From assembly GCA_947169155.1 (NCBI GenBank), contig CAMVON010000004.1:1-64000 (forward strand): DNA of 64,000 bases, given 5' to 3'. Position numbers and translations under genes: made by a program. Positions 25,783 through 34,198 of the stretch are shown here, piece by piece. Source of the stretch: an uncultured Clostridiaceae bacterium. GTDB lineage: Bacteria; Bacillota; Clostridia; TANB77; CAG-465. Each line of letters begins with the position of its first letter. The stretch's first letter is position 1. Below the pieces are notes generated by a model. The model ran no database searches. It was not told the DNA's origin and saw only the letters and a list, made by a program, of their open reading frames with translations.

Positions 25783-26802
25783 ATGTTAGTAACACTTGAA
25801 ATATTACTTACACTATTTACATGTATAATATCTACAATTACTGATATTAGAAATAAAAAAATATATAATAAAATACTAATAGTTACAAATATTGTAGCTA
25901 TTATTTTATATGTATTGTTTTATAAGCAAATTGAAATAAGTTTTATAAGGCAACATGTTTTTAACATATTAACTACTATAATAATTAGTTTCATGTTTTT
26001 TTACTTTAACATATGGGCAGCAGGAGACGCTAAGTTATTTATAACTCTGTCAGTGTGTATACCAGTTCAATTATTTGAAAGAAATCCAATTAGTATATTT
26101 CCATCAGAATTACTACTAATACTAATTTTTAGTTCAGCTTTTATATACATACTATTTGAGACAATATATTTATTCATAAAAGACAAAAGTAGATTTGAAA
26201 AGAACGAAAGAGATAATAAAAATATTAAAGAAACAATAACAAATTTTGTTTTGACTACATCTGTATTAACATTAATTAATAATATACTATTTTATTTATT
26301 ACCAGAATTTATGAGTCAAAATATCATTTTATCTATCATTATATCAATGTTTATAGGAATAAGTCTAAATGAAATTAAAGATAAAAAAGAAATAATTATT
26401 ATAGTAACACTATTACTAAATATTGTACTATTTATAATAGCAGGAGTACATCTTACTTGGCTAAATTTAGTTTATTTACTTGTTTCAATGATAACTATGG
26501 AATTTAGAAAAGTGTCTGGTAAATATAATTATAAAGAAATTGAAACGGATAAAGTACAAGTTGGTATGATATTAAGCGTCGAAAGCTCTATGTTGTTTAG
26601 AAATTCTAGAGTTAAAAATCTACCAGGATTATCAACAGAACAAACAGATTCTAGATTAAAAGATAAAGAGGTAGATGCTATAAAAAGATGGGCAAAAACA
26701 AAAAAAGGAATAAATCATATGATAATTGTAAAATATATTCCATTTGCACCATTTATGTTATTAGGATATTTAGAATTTATAATTTTGAAAGTGATATTAT
26801 AG
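25783..26802 (+). CDS. A24 prepilin-peptidase-like membrane protein
   Basis: A 339-residue protein with about nine hydrophobic segments. Two aspartates sit in the positions expected for A24 aspartic proteases: TDIRNKKIYNKI after the first segment and AAGDAKLFITLSV (the GxGDxK site) at about residue 80. A hydrophilic stretch near 230-300 is not part of classical prepilin peptidases, and there is no N-methylase cysteine domain. No pilin genes are nearby. The operon position suggests that it cleaves the leader of HxsA, inside the membrane face; that is inference. It begins 2 bases after hxsD and ends 8 bases before hxsC. Confidence 0.75.
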   Translation: MLVTLEILLTLFTCIISTITDIRNKKIYNKILIVTNIVAIILYVLFYKQIEISFIRQHVFNILTTIIISFMFFYFNIWAAGDAKLFITLSVCIPVQLFERNPISIFPSELLLILIFSSAFIYILFETIYLFIKDKSRFEKNERDNKNIKETITNFVLTTSVLTLINNILFYLLPEFMSQNIILSIIISMFIGISLNEIKDKKEIIIIVTLLLNIVLFIIAGVHLTWLNLVYLLVSMITMEFRKVSGKYNYKEIETDKVQVGMILSVESSMLFRNSRVKNLPGLSTEQTDSRLKDKEVDAIKRWAKTKKGINHMIIVKYIPFAPFMLLGYLEFIILKVIL

Positions 26803-26810
26803 GAGGAAAA

Positions 26811-27971
26811 ATGAACAATCGACCATTTATATTAAAAGGAAATATAACAATCAATAGTAATAAAGAATATATAATAGGTACTGTTATAATTAATCAAAAA
26901 GTAGATGAAGACAAAAGTAAATATGTATTGGTATTAGATAAAGAACACAAAGATTTATTTGAAAAAGGATACGAAGGTTATATATTTACAAATTGGTTAC
27001 CAGATAATTGTAAAGAAATAGATTATGTAACTGAACTATTTGGAATAGAAACATTAATAAACTATGATGTTATAGAATTCAATGATGATTATGTTAAAGT
27101 TTTATATAGAGATGATTCGACAGATAATTTTATACAAGTAACTAATCAATGTAATTCTAATTGTATAATGTGCCCTGATGCTGAAGAAGTAAGAAACACA
27201 AGACAAAAAATTAGTATAAACAGATTGTTACGCATTATTGATTGTATTCCAAATGATACAGAACATATATGTATAACTGGTGGAGAACCAGGAATGATAA
27301 AATATGATCTCATTAAAGTATTAAAAAAATGTAAAGATTGTTTACCAGAGACTCAATTTTTACTTTTATCCAATGGGAGAATTTTTTCAGATCATGATTT
27401 CACAGAAGAATTTGTAAAAAACATACCATATAATATAAGAATTGGAATACCATTATATTCAGATATCGCAAAAGAACATGACGCGATAACTCAAGCTACA
27501 GGAAGTTTTGAGCAAACAATAACCGGTTTAAATAATTTACTTAAACACAATTTAGATATAGAAATTAGAGTTGTGGTTATGAAAAAAAATTATCAAAAGT
27601 TATCAAGTATTTCAAATTTTATATGTAATAATTTAAATAAAGTAAATCACGTTAATTTTATGGCATTAGAAATGACAGGAAGTGCATATAAAAACAAGGA
27701 AAATGTATGGGTTAATTTCAATGAATCTACTATAGATTTGTATAATGCTTCAACAACATTAATAAAAGAGGGAATAGATGTTAATTTATATAATTTCCCA
27801 ATATGTAAAATAGATAAAAGACTTTATAGCCTAGCACAAATGAGCATTAGTGACTATAAGGTTAGATATTTAGATAAATGCAATAATTGTATAGTAAAAG
27901 AAAAATGTGGAGGCTTTTTTCCTTCAACAATGAATATTCAAAATAGTGAGGAAGAGAAATGTACAAATTAA
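26811..27971 (+). CDS. hxsC: Radical SAM maturase HxsC
   Basis: A 386-residue protein. After an N-terminal region of about 110 residues without known motif, FIQVTNQCNSNCIMCP carries the CxxxCxxC motif for the SAM-bound [4Fe-4S] cluster, followed by HICITGGEPG (the GGE motif that holds SAM) and a TIM-barrel-like remainder. The C-terminus has a short cysteine group (KCNNCIVKEKCGGFF) for an extra cluster, as in HxsC. With HxsB it is expected to modify the His-Xaa-Ser repeats of HxsA. AGGAGG lies before the ATG. Its last 13 bases overlap hxsB. Confidence 0.9.
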   Translation: MNNRPFILKGNITINSNKEYIIGTVIINQKVDEDKSKYVLVLDKEHKDLFEKGYEGYIFTNWLPDNCKEIDYVTELFGIETLINYDVIEFNDDYVKVLYRDDSTDNFIQVTNQCNSNCIMCPDAEEVRNTRQKISINRLLRIIDCIPNDTEHICITGGEPGMIKYDLIKVLKKCKDCLPETQFLLLSNGRIFSDHDFTEEFVKNIPYNIRIGIPLYSDIAKEHDAITQATGSFEQTITGLNNLLKHNLDIEIRVVVMKKNYQKLSSISNFICNNLNKVNHVNFMALEMTGSAYKNKENVWVNFNESTIDLYNASTTLIKEGIDVNLYNFPICKIDKRLYSLAQMSISDYKVRYLDKCNNCIVKEKCGGFFPSTMNIQNSEEEKCTN

Positions 27972-29359
27972 ATTATTTTAATTTTGATAAAAAAAGTGGA
28001 AAATATCTATTAACAAATGACTTAGGTAAGTATACTTTTGTCGAAGCAAAATTTTTAGATAAAATTATAAAAAAGAAAGAACTACCACAAAATTTAGAAA
28101 ATGAGTTATTAGAAAAGAAATTTATATATAAAGAAGATGATGAAATTTTTGCTCAGGAATCAGCAAAATATGTAAGAAGCCAGAAAAATTACCTGTTTTT
28201 GGCACCATCTTTGCATATTTTTGTTGTAACTAAAAATTGTAATTACAGATGTGTATATTGCCAAGCAGGGAACTTAAATCAGGAAGAAAAATATAACATG
28301 GATAAAGAAACAGCCAAGAGAAGCGTAGATATTGCTTTATCTTCACCAAGTAAAAATCTCACTTTTGAGTTTCAAGGTGGAGAACCATTACTAAATTTTG
28401 AAATTATTAAATATATAGTTGAATATAGCAAATCCGAATGCAAAGACAAACATATTGAGTATAATATTGTTACAAATCTTTCTTTGCTTACAGATGATAT
28501 GATTAAATTTATAAAAGAAAATAACATTGCTATTTCTACATCACTAGACGGAGATTACAAACTACAAAATATAAATAGACCTTATCCTAATAATGATTCT
28601 TATAATGCAACTTTAAAAGGAATAAATAGATTAAAAGAACACGGAATTAACACATCTGCAATTCAAACTACAACTAAATATAGTTTAGATCAATATAAAG
28701 AAATTGTAGATGAATACATAGAACAGGGATATACAGGAATATTTATTAGACCATTGACTCAACTAGGAAAAGCAGATAAAAATTGGAACACAATAGGCTA
28801 TTCTGCAGAAGAATATTTACTGTTTTATAAAAACGTATTAGAATATATTATTGATTTAAACATAAATAAAAAAATCAATATTTCTGAAAGACATACTGCA
28901 TTATTTTTAAAGAAAATAATGGACAACTTTCCTGCAAATTATATGGAATTAAGATCCCCATGTGGCGGAGTACTTGGCCAAATAGCATATTATTATAATG
29001 GAGATGTTTATACTTGTGACGAAGCAAGAATGCTTGGAGAAATGGGAGATGATATTTTCAAGATTGGAAATGTTGATGAATTGGACTACGAAAAAATTAT
29101 TAATTCACCTACAACAGATGCTTTAAGTGTTTCTTCTTGTATAGAATGTTTAAGTAAATGTCACAATTGTGTATATTCGCCATATTGTGGCACTTGTCCG
29201 GTTGTAAACTATGCACAAGAAAACAACATATTTAGTAGAATACCAAATAACTATAGATGTAATATATATAAAGGCATGATAGACACAATATTTGAATATC
29301 TAAATAAAAGTGATGAAAAAATAATGGAAGTATTTACTAGATGGGTTAACGAAGAATAA
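27959..29359 (+). CDS. hxsB: Radical SAM maturase HxsB (SPASM type)
   Basis: A 466-residue enzyme. The N-terminal 75 residues hold a short basic domain, perhaps for leader recognition. HIFVVTKNCNYRCVYCQAG has the CxxxCxxC cluster motif and FEFQGGEPLLNFEII the SAM-binding glycines. The C-terminal third has a SPASM-like set of cysteines (RSPCGGVLG, VYTCDEARML, SCIECLSKCHNC, YCGTCPVV, RCNIYKG) for auxiliary iron-sulfur clusters, as in peptide-modifying enzymes. It closes the operon with hxsC overlapping its start and a strong terminator after it. Confidence 0.92.
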   Translation: MYKLNYFNFDKKSGKYLLTNDLGKYTFVEAKFLDKIIKKKELPQNLENELLEKKFIYKEDDEIFAQESAKYVRSQKNYLFLAPSLHIFVVTKNCNYRCVYCQAGNLNQEEKYNMDKETAKRSVDIALSSPSKNLTFEFQGGEPLLNFEIIKYIVEYSKSECKDKHIEYNIVTNLSLLTDDMIKFIKENNIAISTSLDGDYKLQNINRPYPNNDSYNATLKGINRLKEHGINTSAIQTTTKYSLDQYKEIVDEYIEQGYTGIFIRPLTQLGKADKNWNTIGYSAEEYLLFYKNVLEYIIDLNINKKINISERHTALFLKKIMDNFPANYMELRSPCGGVLGQIAYYYNGDVYTCDEARMLGEMGDDIFKIGNVDELDYEKIINSPTTDALSVSSCIECLSKCHNCVYSPYCGTCPVVNYAQENNIFSRIPNNYRCNIYKGMIDTIFEYLNKSDEKIMEVFTRWVNEE

Positions 29360-29363
29360 ATAG

Positions 29364-29405
29364 AAAGCTATAAATTAAGAAAACCTTAATTTATAGCTTT
29401 TATTT
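29364..29405 (+). terminator. Terminator of the Hxs operon
   Basis: A 15-bp stem: 29364-29378 pairs with 29386-29400 (AAAGCTATAAATTAA with TTAATTTATAGCTTT), T-rich exit. Its position just before the converging gene at 29468 suggests use from both sides. Confidence 0.9.
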
Positions 29406-29467
29406 ATATCATTTTATTATTTGTTTCTTTATTGTTAGTTATTCGTTTATATCTTTATTTACTTACT

Positions 29468-30109
29468 TTATTTTTCCTGTCTATTCTTAATCCACAAAAT
29501 CCCTTTACCAATTCCAAATGCACCACCAACAATAAGTATAAACCAAATAATGCTCATATATATTGGTTGTTTATATACCATAAGGAATGGATATGGACCT
29601 TCATATACTTTTAGTATATTTAGAGTAATAAATACTATAGCATAAGCTATTGTAAAGTAAATTGCTCTAAAATTATCTTTTAATCCTTTTATATTATGGC
29701 TTTCAAAGAACATGAAAGATATAAATGTAATGATAGGACAAAGTGTATGATAAAACAAGTTAGATCCTAAAAAGAATATCCAAATTATTATATCTTTTCC
29801 ATAGTATGGTGTAAGTATAAATACAACTACTAAAAATGTAACAAGTAAAGATAGTGTAGCAGAGTATTTTAATATACTAACCCATTTAGGAATTTCTTTG
29901 CTTTTATTTTTTATATTTCGTATTAAAAATACTACATATATTGCAGCACTAATTAATGCAAAATAATTACTTAGTTGTGTATAGTATTCCCATGCAGGAT
30001 AACCCATGCCTGTAATTGTTTTAACAAGTCCTGTAATACCTAATATAACTAGTATAATATTAAGTATTAAAGCAATAATTTTATTCTTTTTTTGTTTTGT
30101 TTCTTCCAT
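29468..30109 (-). CDS. Pr6Pr family membrane protein
   Basis: A 213-residue protein with six hydrophobic segments. The motif YYTQLSNYFALI after the first segment, the TPYYGKDIIIW stretch, NLFYHTLCPIITFISFM with its His in the fourth segment, and YEGPYPFL before the fifth are those of Pr6Pr proteins. The family has no established function; it is related to FAR-17a/AIG1-like lipid hydrolases only distantly. It has a short leader with GGAG and is transcribed towards the Hxs operon. Confidence 0.8.
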   Translation of the reverse strand: MEETKQKKNKIIALILNIILVILGITGLVKTITGMGYPAWEYYTQLSNYFALISAAIYVVFLIRNIKNKSKEIPKWVSILKYSATLSLLVTFLVVVFILTPYYGKDIIIWIFFLGSNLFYHTLCPIITFISFMFFESHNIKGLKDNFRAIYFTIAYAIVFITLNILKVYEGPYPFLMVYKQPIYMSIIWFILIVGGAFGIGKGILWIKNRQEK

Positions 30110-30234
30110 AAAAATAACTCCTTAAATTATTGTGTTTATACATATATCATACAATATTTGCAATACATTTTGCAATTATATAATTAAATATAATTTTATG
30201 AATATACTAATAATAAGGAGGATTATATATTTAT

Positions 30235-30708
30235 ATGGACATAAACTTAAAAAAGATAGGAAAGATAGCTTTATTTATTGTTATTCCTTTAATTGTAGGT
30301 GGAATATCTGCATTAATTACTATGAATCAAATGGAATTATTTGAAACAGTTGCTAAACCGCCTCTAGCACCGCCAAAATGGCTTTTTCCGGTAGCTTGGA
30401 CTATTTTATATATACTTATGGGTATAGCAAGTTACTTCTTGTATTTAGCTGATTCTGAAGAAAGTAAAGAAGCTTTAACATTATATTGGGTACAACTATT
30501 TTTTAACTTTTTCTGGAGTATAATTTTCTTTAATCTTGAAGCATATTGGTTTGCTGCAATTTGGTTGTTTATAATGTGGATAATTATACTAATATTATTA
30601 ATTAAAAGTTATAAAATAGACAAAAGAGCATTCTGGTTATTATTACCATACTTCTTATGGACTACATTTGCTTTTTATCTAAATGTAGGTATAGCTATTT
30701 TAAATTAA
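30235..30708 (+). CDS. tspO: TspO/MBR family protein
   Basis: A 157-residue protein with five hydrophobic helices, the standard size. KPPLAPPKWLFPVAWTILYILMGIA is split across the first loop and second helix in the canonical way; the Trp-rich helices (FNFFWSIIFF, LPYFLWTTFAFYLN) line the porphyrin or sterol site. Bacterial TspO proteins bind tetrapyrroles and respond to stress, but a transport role is not settled. AGGAGG lies upstream of the ATG at 30235. Confidence 0.93.
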   Translation: MDINLKKIGKIALFIVIPLIVGGISALITMNQMELFETVAKPPLAPPKWLFPVAWTILYILMGIASYFLYLADSEESKEALTLYWVQLFFNFFWSIIFFNLEAYWFAAIWLFIMWIIILILLIKSYKIDKRAFWLLLPYFLWTTFAFYLNVGIAILN

Positions 30709-30727
30709 TACTATTACTAATAAGCAT

Positions 30728-30774
30728 TATTTTCACCAGATACTATCCAAATACGATATTAAAGGGTGAAAATA
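30728..30774. repeat. Long-armed inverted repeat after tspO
   Basis: TATTTTCACC at 30728-30737 is complementary to GGTGAAAATA at 30765-30774 across a 27-base centre, just before the terminator at 30784. Function unknown. Confidence 0.6.
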
Positions 30775-30783
30775 GCTAAAAAA

Positions 30784-30817
30784 GAAGATAGAATTTCAAT
30801 TTCTATCTTCATATTTT
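30784..30817. terminator. Bidirectional terminator between tspO and the thioredoxin gene
   Basis: GAAGATAGAA at 30784-30793 pairs with TTCTATCTTC at 30801-30810; T-rich on both sides. Confidence 0.85.
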
Positions 30818-30829
30818 TATTTTAACTAT

Positions 30830-31279
30830 TTATTCTAATCCTTGTTTTAACATATCAACAATATAGTCTTTTTCAACAACACCGCTATTTCTTGTAATTT
30901 CCTCACCATCTTTAAATACAATAATAGTTGGAATGTATTGTATGCTATATCTTTCTGAAATATTAAATGCAGTATCAACATTTACTTTGTAAAAATAATA
31001 CTTATCACTATATTTTTTATCTTGTGCTAGTTCTTCAATAGTTGGTGAAAGTATTTTACAAGGACCACACCAATCTGCATAAAAATCTACAAGTACAGGT
31101 TTATCTGCATTAAGTACAAGTTCATCAAATTGCTCTTGATTAATTGTTTTTATACTTTCTGTACTAATTGTACTATTAGATTTTGAACCATTTGCATTAT
31201 TTAGTATCATTGAAATTATAACAAGACCTATAACAAACGCAATTATAGCTGCAATTAAAATAATTTGTTTCTTATTCAT
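30830..31279 (-). CDS. Membrane-anchored thioredoxin-like protein
   Basis: A 149-residue protein. One N-terminal hydrophobic segment (IILIAAIIAFVIGLVIISMI) acts as signal anchor, a short Ser/Asn linker follows, and then a thioredoxin fold with VDFYADWCGPCKILSP (active-site WCGPC) and the cis-proline region IPTIIVFKDGEE. Exposed outside the membrane, it would reduce or rearrange disulfides using electrons from the CcdA-like protein encoded just upstream, with which it shares an operon. Confidence 0.92.
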   Translation of the reverse strand: MNKKQIILIAAIIAFVIGLVIISMILNNANGSKSNSTISTESIKTINQEQFDELVLNADKPVLVDFYADWCGPCKILSPTIEELAQDKKYSDKYYFYKVNVDTAFNISERYSIQYIPTIIVFKDGEEITRNSGVVEKDYIVDMLKQGLE

Positions 31280-31303
31280 ATATTTCTCCTTTAATTATTT
31301 TCA

Positions 31304-32032
31304 TTATTTAAACATTACATATATACCCATTATAACAAGTATTAAGCCACATATTTTCTTAACTATATTATAGTGTTTTTTAATAAATGAAAAAGTATCT
31401 TTTAATTTTTCTGTAAGTATAGCAGAAATAATAAATGGTAATCCTAAACCCAGTGAGTATAGTAGTATTAGTAATATTCCTTTTAAAATATTTGTTTCTT
31501 TAGATATAAGTAGTAGTGCACTACTTAAAAATGGACCAACACATGGAATCCAAGTAACAGACAATACTATACCAAAAAGAATAGAGGTGGCAAAATTTAA
31601 AAAGCTAAATTTTTGTACATTAAAATGTAGTTTATCTAAAACTTTAAGATGTACAGGTATTAATCCCATATAGCTTATACCAAGTATTATAATTAGTAAA
31701 CCAAGAATAATTGATGCAAATTTTGTGTTAAGGTTAAGTAAATTTCCAAGTAAGCTTGCAAAAACAGATAATATAACAAAAGTAATGGTAAAACCAATAA
31801 CAAAACCAATTGCGTTAGTTAGTCCAACATCTTTTTGTTTAGTTTCTTTTGTTTTAATATTTACACTAATATTATTTCCTAATTTTTCTGTAGTTATTTT
31901 CTCAACTTCTTTATCATCTACTTTTTTCTTACCAGATCCCATTAAGTATGAAAGATAAATTGGAAGCATTGGCAAAATACAAGGAGATATAAAGCTTGCA
32001 ACTCCTTCTAAAAAAGTAAAAATGTAATCCAT
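31304..32032 (-). CDS. ccdA: CcdA-like thiol-disulfide transporter
   Basis: A 242-residue protein with six hydrophobic helices. FISPCILPMLPIYLSYLMGSG and TWIPCVGPFLSSALLL each supply one conserved Cys in a Pro-Cys context, the pair that carries reducing power across the membrane in CcdA and DsbD. A charged insertion of about 40 residues (VDDKEVEKI ... KETKQKDVG) sits after the first helix. It is the first gene of a two-gene operon with the thioredoxin-like gene 24 bases downstream. Confidence 0.92.
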   Translation of the reverse strand: MDYIFTFLEGVASFISPCILPMLPIYLSYLMGSGKKKVDDKEVEKITTEKLGNNISVNIKTKETKQKDVGLTNAIGFVIGFTITFVILSVFASLLGNLLNLNTKFASIILGLLIIILGISYMGLIPVHLKVLDKLHFNVQKFSFLNFATSILFGIVLSVTWIPCVGPFLSSALLLISKETNILKGILLILLYSLGLGLPFIISAILTEKLKDTFSFIKKHYNIVKKICGLILVIMGIYVMFK

Positions 32033-32093
32033 ATTTTTTACCTCACTTAATATACTAATATTATACCATATTGTTTTATATTTTTAATAAATT

Positions 32094-32126
32094 AAAAAAA
32101 AGAAGATAGATATAAAATCTATCTTC
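32094..32126 (-). terminator. Terminator of the AAA/TOPRIM pair
   Basis: On the reverse strand GAAGATAGAT (32126-32117) pairs with ATCTATCTTC (32111-32102), followed by a T run ending near 32094. Confidence 0.85.
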
Positions 32127-32129
32127 AAA

Positions 32130-32948
32130 CTAAGATTTTAGTTCTATGATTCCAAGATCAATAAGAGATAAACAAAACATACTGATAAAAAAATTATAGT
32201 CATTTGATTCCTCATACTTAAGTATTTTTTTATTGAAAATAGAAATATCATCAATATCTATTGAATTTATATCAATACTATTTAGTTGATTTATAAATTT
32301 ATCTACTAGAGAATTAATACAACTAAAGTTTTTAATTTTATTTGTTGCATATCCATTTTTTGAACAATAATCTTTGATAGGGCCAAAATCTTTATTATAA
32401 TCATTTTGAGTAAATAAAGACATCAAAAGGATTTCTATACAAGGATAGCTAACTAGTAGCATACCACCCATCTCAAAATCCGAATCATCATCAGTACCAA
32501 AAGAGTTGTTAAATTTTTCAAAAAGTTTAATTATTATGTCTTTACATTGTTGCATGTCTTCAGGTCTATCTCCGTCAAAAAGAAAATACTTTCTTGAATT
32601 AAAGGCATCAACTTTATAATCATAGTTGCTTATACTACGATTAATTAAATCAAAAGTTGAATTATAGTATTCTTCTAAGGAAATAGTAGGGTTTGAAATA
32701 ATGCTCTTGATGTTACTATTAATTGAGTTTATAACATATACAATCGAATTACTATTATCTTTGCTAACAAAGCAACGAACTTTATCTTTAGATCTACGTT
32801 TTTGAATAAGATTGTATCCAAGAAGCTTAGTAAATAGTTTGTATATTATATCAAATTCTGCACCTTCTCCCTCAACTATATATATTACTTTACCAATATT
32901 TTTTGAAGTATTAATATAATAATCGTTACTTAAGTTTAGGTAAGCCAT
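32130..32948 (-). CDS. RloB/AbiLii-like TOPRIM protein
   Basis: About 272 residues. YIVEGEGAEFDIIYKLF near residue 25 supplies the TOPRIM glutamate, YFLFDGDRPED near 150 the Asp-x-Asp pair, and SYPCIEILLMSLF near 195 matches the S-N-P-x-x-E-x-x-L segment of RloB-like proteins. TOPRIM proteins of this kind act as nucleases together with a paired ATPase (AbiL, RloAB, and more distantly PARIS). The ATPase gene lies immediately upstream and overlaps it by about 23 bases. ATG at 32948 follows GGGG at a normal distance; a GTG at 32960 is also in frame. Anti-phage action is inferred from the pair. Confidence 0.65.
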   Translation of the reverse strand: MAYLNLSNDYYINTSKNIGKVIYIVEGEGAEFDIIYKLFTKLLGYNLIQKRRSKDKVRCFVSKDNSNSIVYVINSINSNIKSIISNPTISLEEYYNSTFDLINRSISNYDYKVDAFNSRKYFLFDGDRPEDMQQCKDIIIKLFEKFNNSFGTDDDSDFEMGGMLLVSYPCIEILLMSLFTQNDYNKDFGPIKDYCSKNGYATNKIKNFSCINSLVDKFINQLNSIDINSIDIDDISIFNKKILKYEESNDYNFFISMFCLSLIDLGIIELKS

Positions 32949-34059
32949 CAAATACCCCACTTAAATACATCTTTTCCATATTTTGAGATTCACGTGGCTT
33001 TAAGTCACTTACTCTTGTTAAAACAGTTCCTTCGTTGGTAAAGTCAGTAGTATAAATTTGATCAGGTCGTAGTAAATTTGTTTTTAATAGATTTGTTGAA
33101 TGAGAGACAACAAATAACTGAGCTCTTTTTGAATGTTTCATAAAATATCTAATAAAACATTCTTCTAATTCATTATGAAAGCCACTTTCAAACTCATCGA
33201 TTATTAGTATAGCATCATTTTCTATAGCATCTAACATATATGGAGCAAGAATAGCAATAGCGTTATTACCTGTTGATTCTAATGCATATGGTAAAGCAAA
33301 ATCAATATTTTTCTTTTGAAAGAATAATACTTTTTTATCGCCAAAATTAAAGCCTACATTTTCTCCTTTATATTTGCTTGTATATAATAATTTTTGATTA
33401 TATCCTATTTCATTTAAAAAATTATTTACTTTCTCTGTACCTTGGTTTTCATAATATTTAAATGAAATTATTTCATTAGCTGCATATCCCATAATTGTTT
33501 TAGCGTCTTGTAGTACATATAAAGATTTTTCTAATTTATTATACCAGTATGCTAAAACATCGTTATCTGTAAAATGAGTGTCAAAATATGCTCTTCGAAC
33601 GTAAGATTGTGTTGATGGTAAGTTTTCAGTAACAATATTAGATTCGGGTAGAATATATGATCCACTTGATTTTACTCTATTAATCACTTCTTTATTATCA
33701 ATAAAGACTTTTTCAGAAAGAATTCCATTTTCTTTTCTAGTAATTGTAATCTCATAATTAATTATAGAAGACAAAACTTTAAATTCATAATTAATTTTTG
33801 TATCATTTGGTGAAAACAAGCAAGTATAATTAATAAAATCAATAGGTTTATTAAATACTAATAAATCTAAAAGAAAAATCATTGATGCTAGTACATTGCT
33901 TTTACCTGATGCATTCCCTCCGATGAATAAAGCACCTTTCAAAATATTATCATTAGTTTTATTGGTATCATTCAATATTTCATAACCAGTAGAATTAAAA
34001 TCTATTGTTGTTTTGTTTTTTATTGATTTAAAGTTTTCTAATGTTATTTTAGATAACAT
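32926..34059 (-). CDS. AAA ATPase, RloA/AbiLi-like
   Basis: About 377 residues. It starts MLSKITLENFKSIKN, the usual opening of SMC/ABC-like ATPases, with a Walker A at FIGGNASGKSNVLASM, a middle insert, then a Walker B at AILIIDEFESGFHNELEECF and the switch histidine in LFVVSHSTNLL. Proteins of this type (AAA_15/AAA_21, COG1106-like) sense infection or foreign DNA and control a partner nuclease. GAAGGATG is upstream of the ATG at 34059; the frame is open for 24 more codons but without a ribosome site. First gene of the pair. Confidence 0.85.
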   Translation of the reverse strand: MLSKITLENFKSIKNKTTIDFNSTGYEILNDTNKTNDNILKGALFIGGNASGKSNVLASMIFLLDLLVFNKPIDFINYTCLFSPNDTKINYEFKVLSSIINYEITITRKENGILSEKVFIDNKEVINRVKSSGSYILPESNIVTENLPSTQSYVRRAYFDTHFTDNDVLAYWYNKLEKSLYVLQDAKTIMGYAANEIISFKYYENQGTEKVNNFLNEIGYNQKLLYTSKYKGENVGFNFGDKKVLFFQKKNIDFALPYALESTGNNAIAILAPYMLDAIENDAILIIDEFESGFHNELEECFIRYFMKHSKRAQLFVVSHSTNLLKTNLLRPDQIYTTDFTNEGTVLTRVSDLKPRESQNMEKMYLSGVFDGLPKLK

Positions 34060-34135
34060 AAAATCACATCCTTCACTATAATTATAACACCAAAGGCAAT
34101 ATAATGCAACTTTTTTACAGAAAATCGACATTTAA

Positions 34136-34192
34136 TGTAAAAAAAATACACATAGCAACAAAAGAGACAATAATCTTCTATTGCCACGTGTG
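34136..34192 (-). terminator. Terminator of the amidohydrolase gene
   Basis: On the reverse strand ACACGTGGCAA pairs, with two G-U pairs, with TTGCTATGTGT across a 27-base centre; a run of eight T follows. Confidence 0.65.
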
Positions 34193-34198
34193 AATTAA

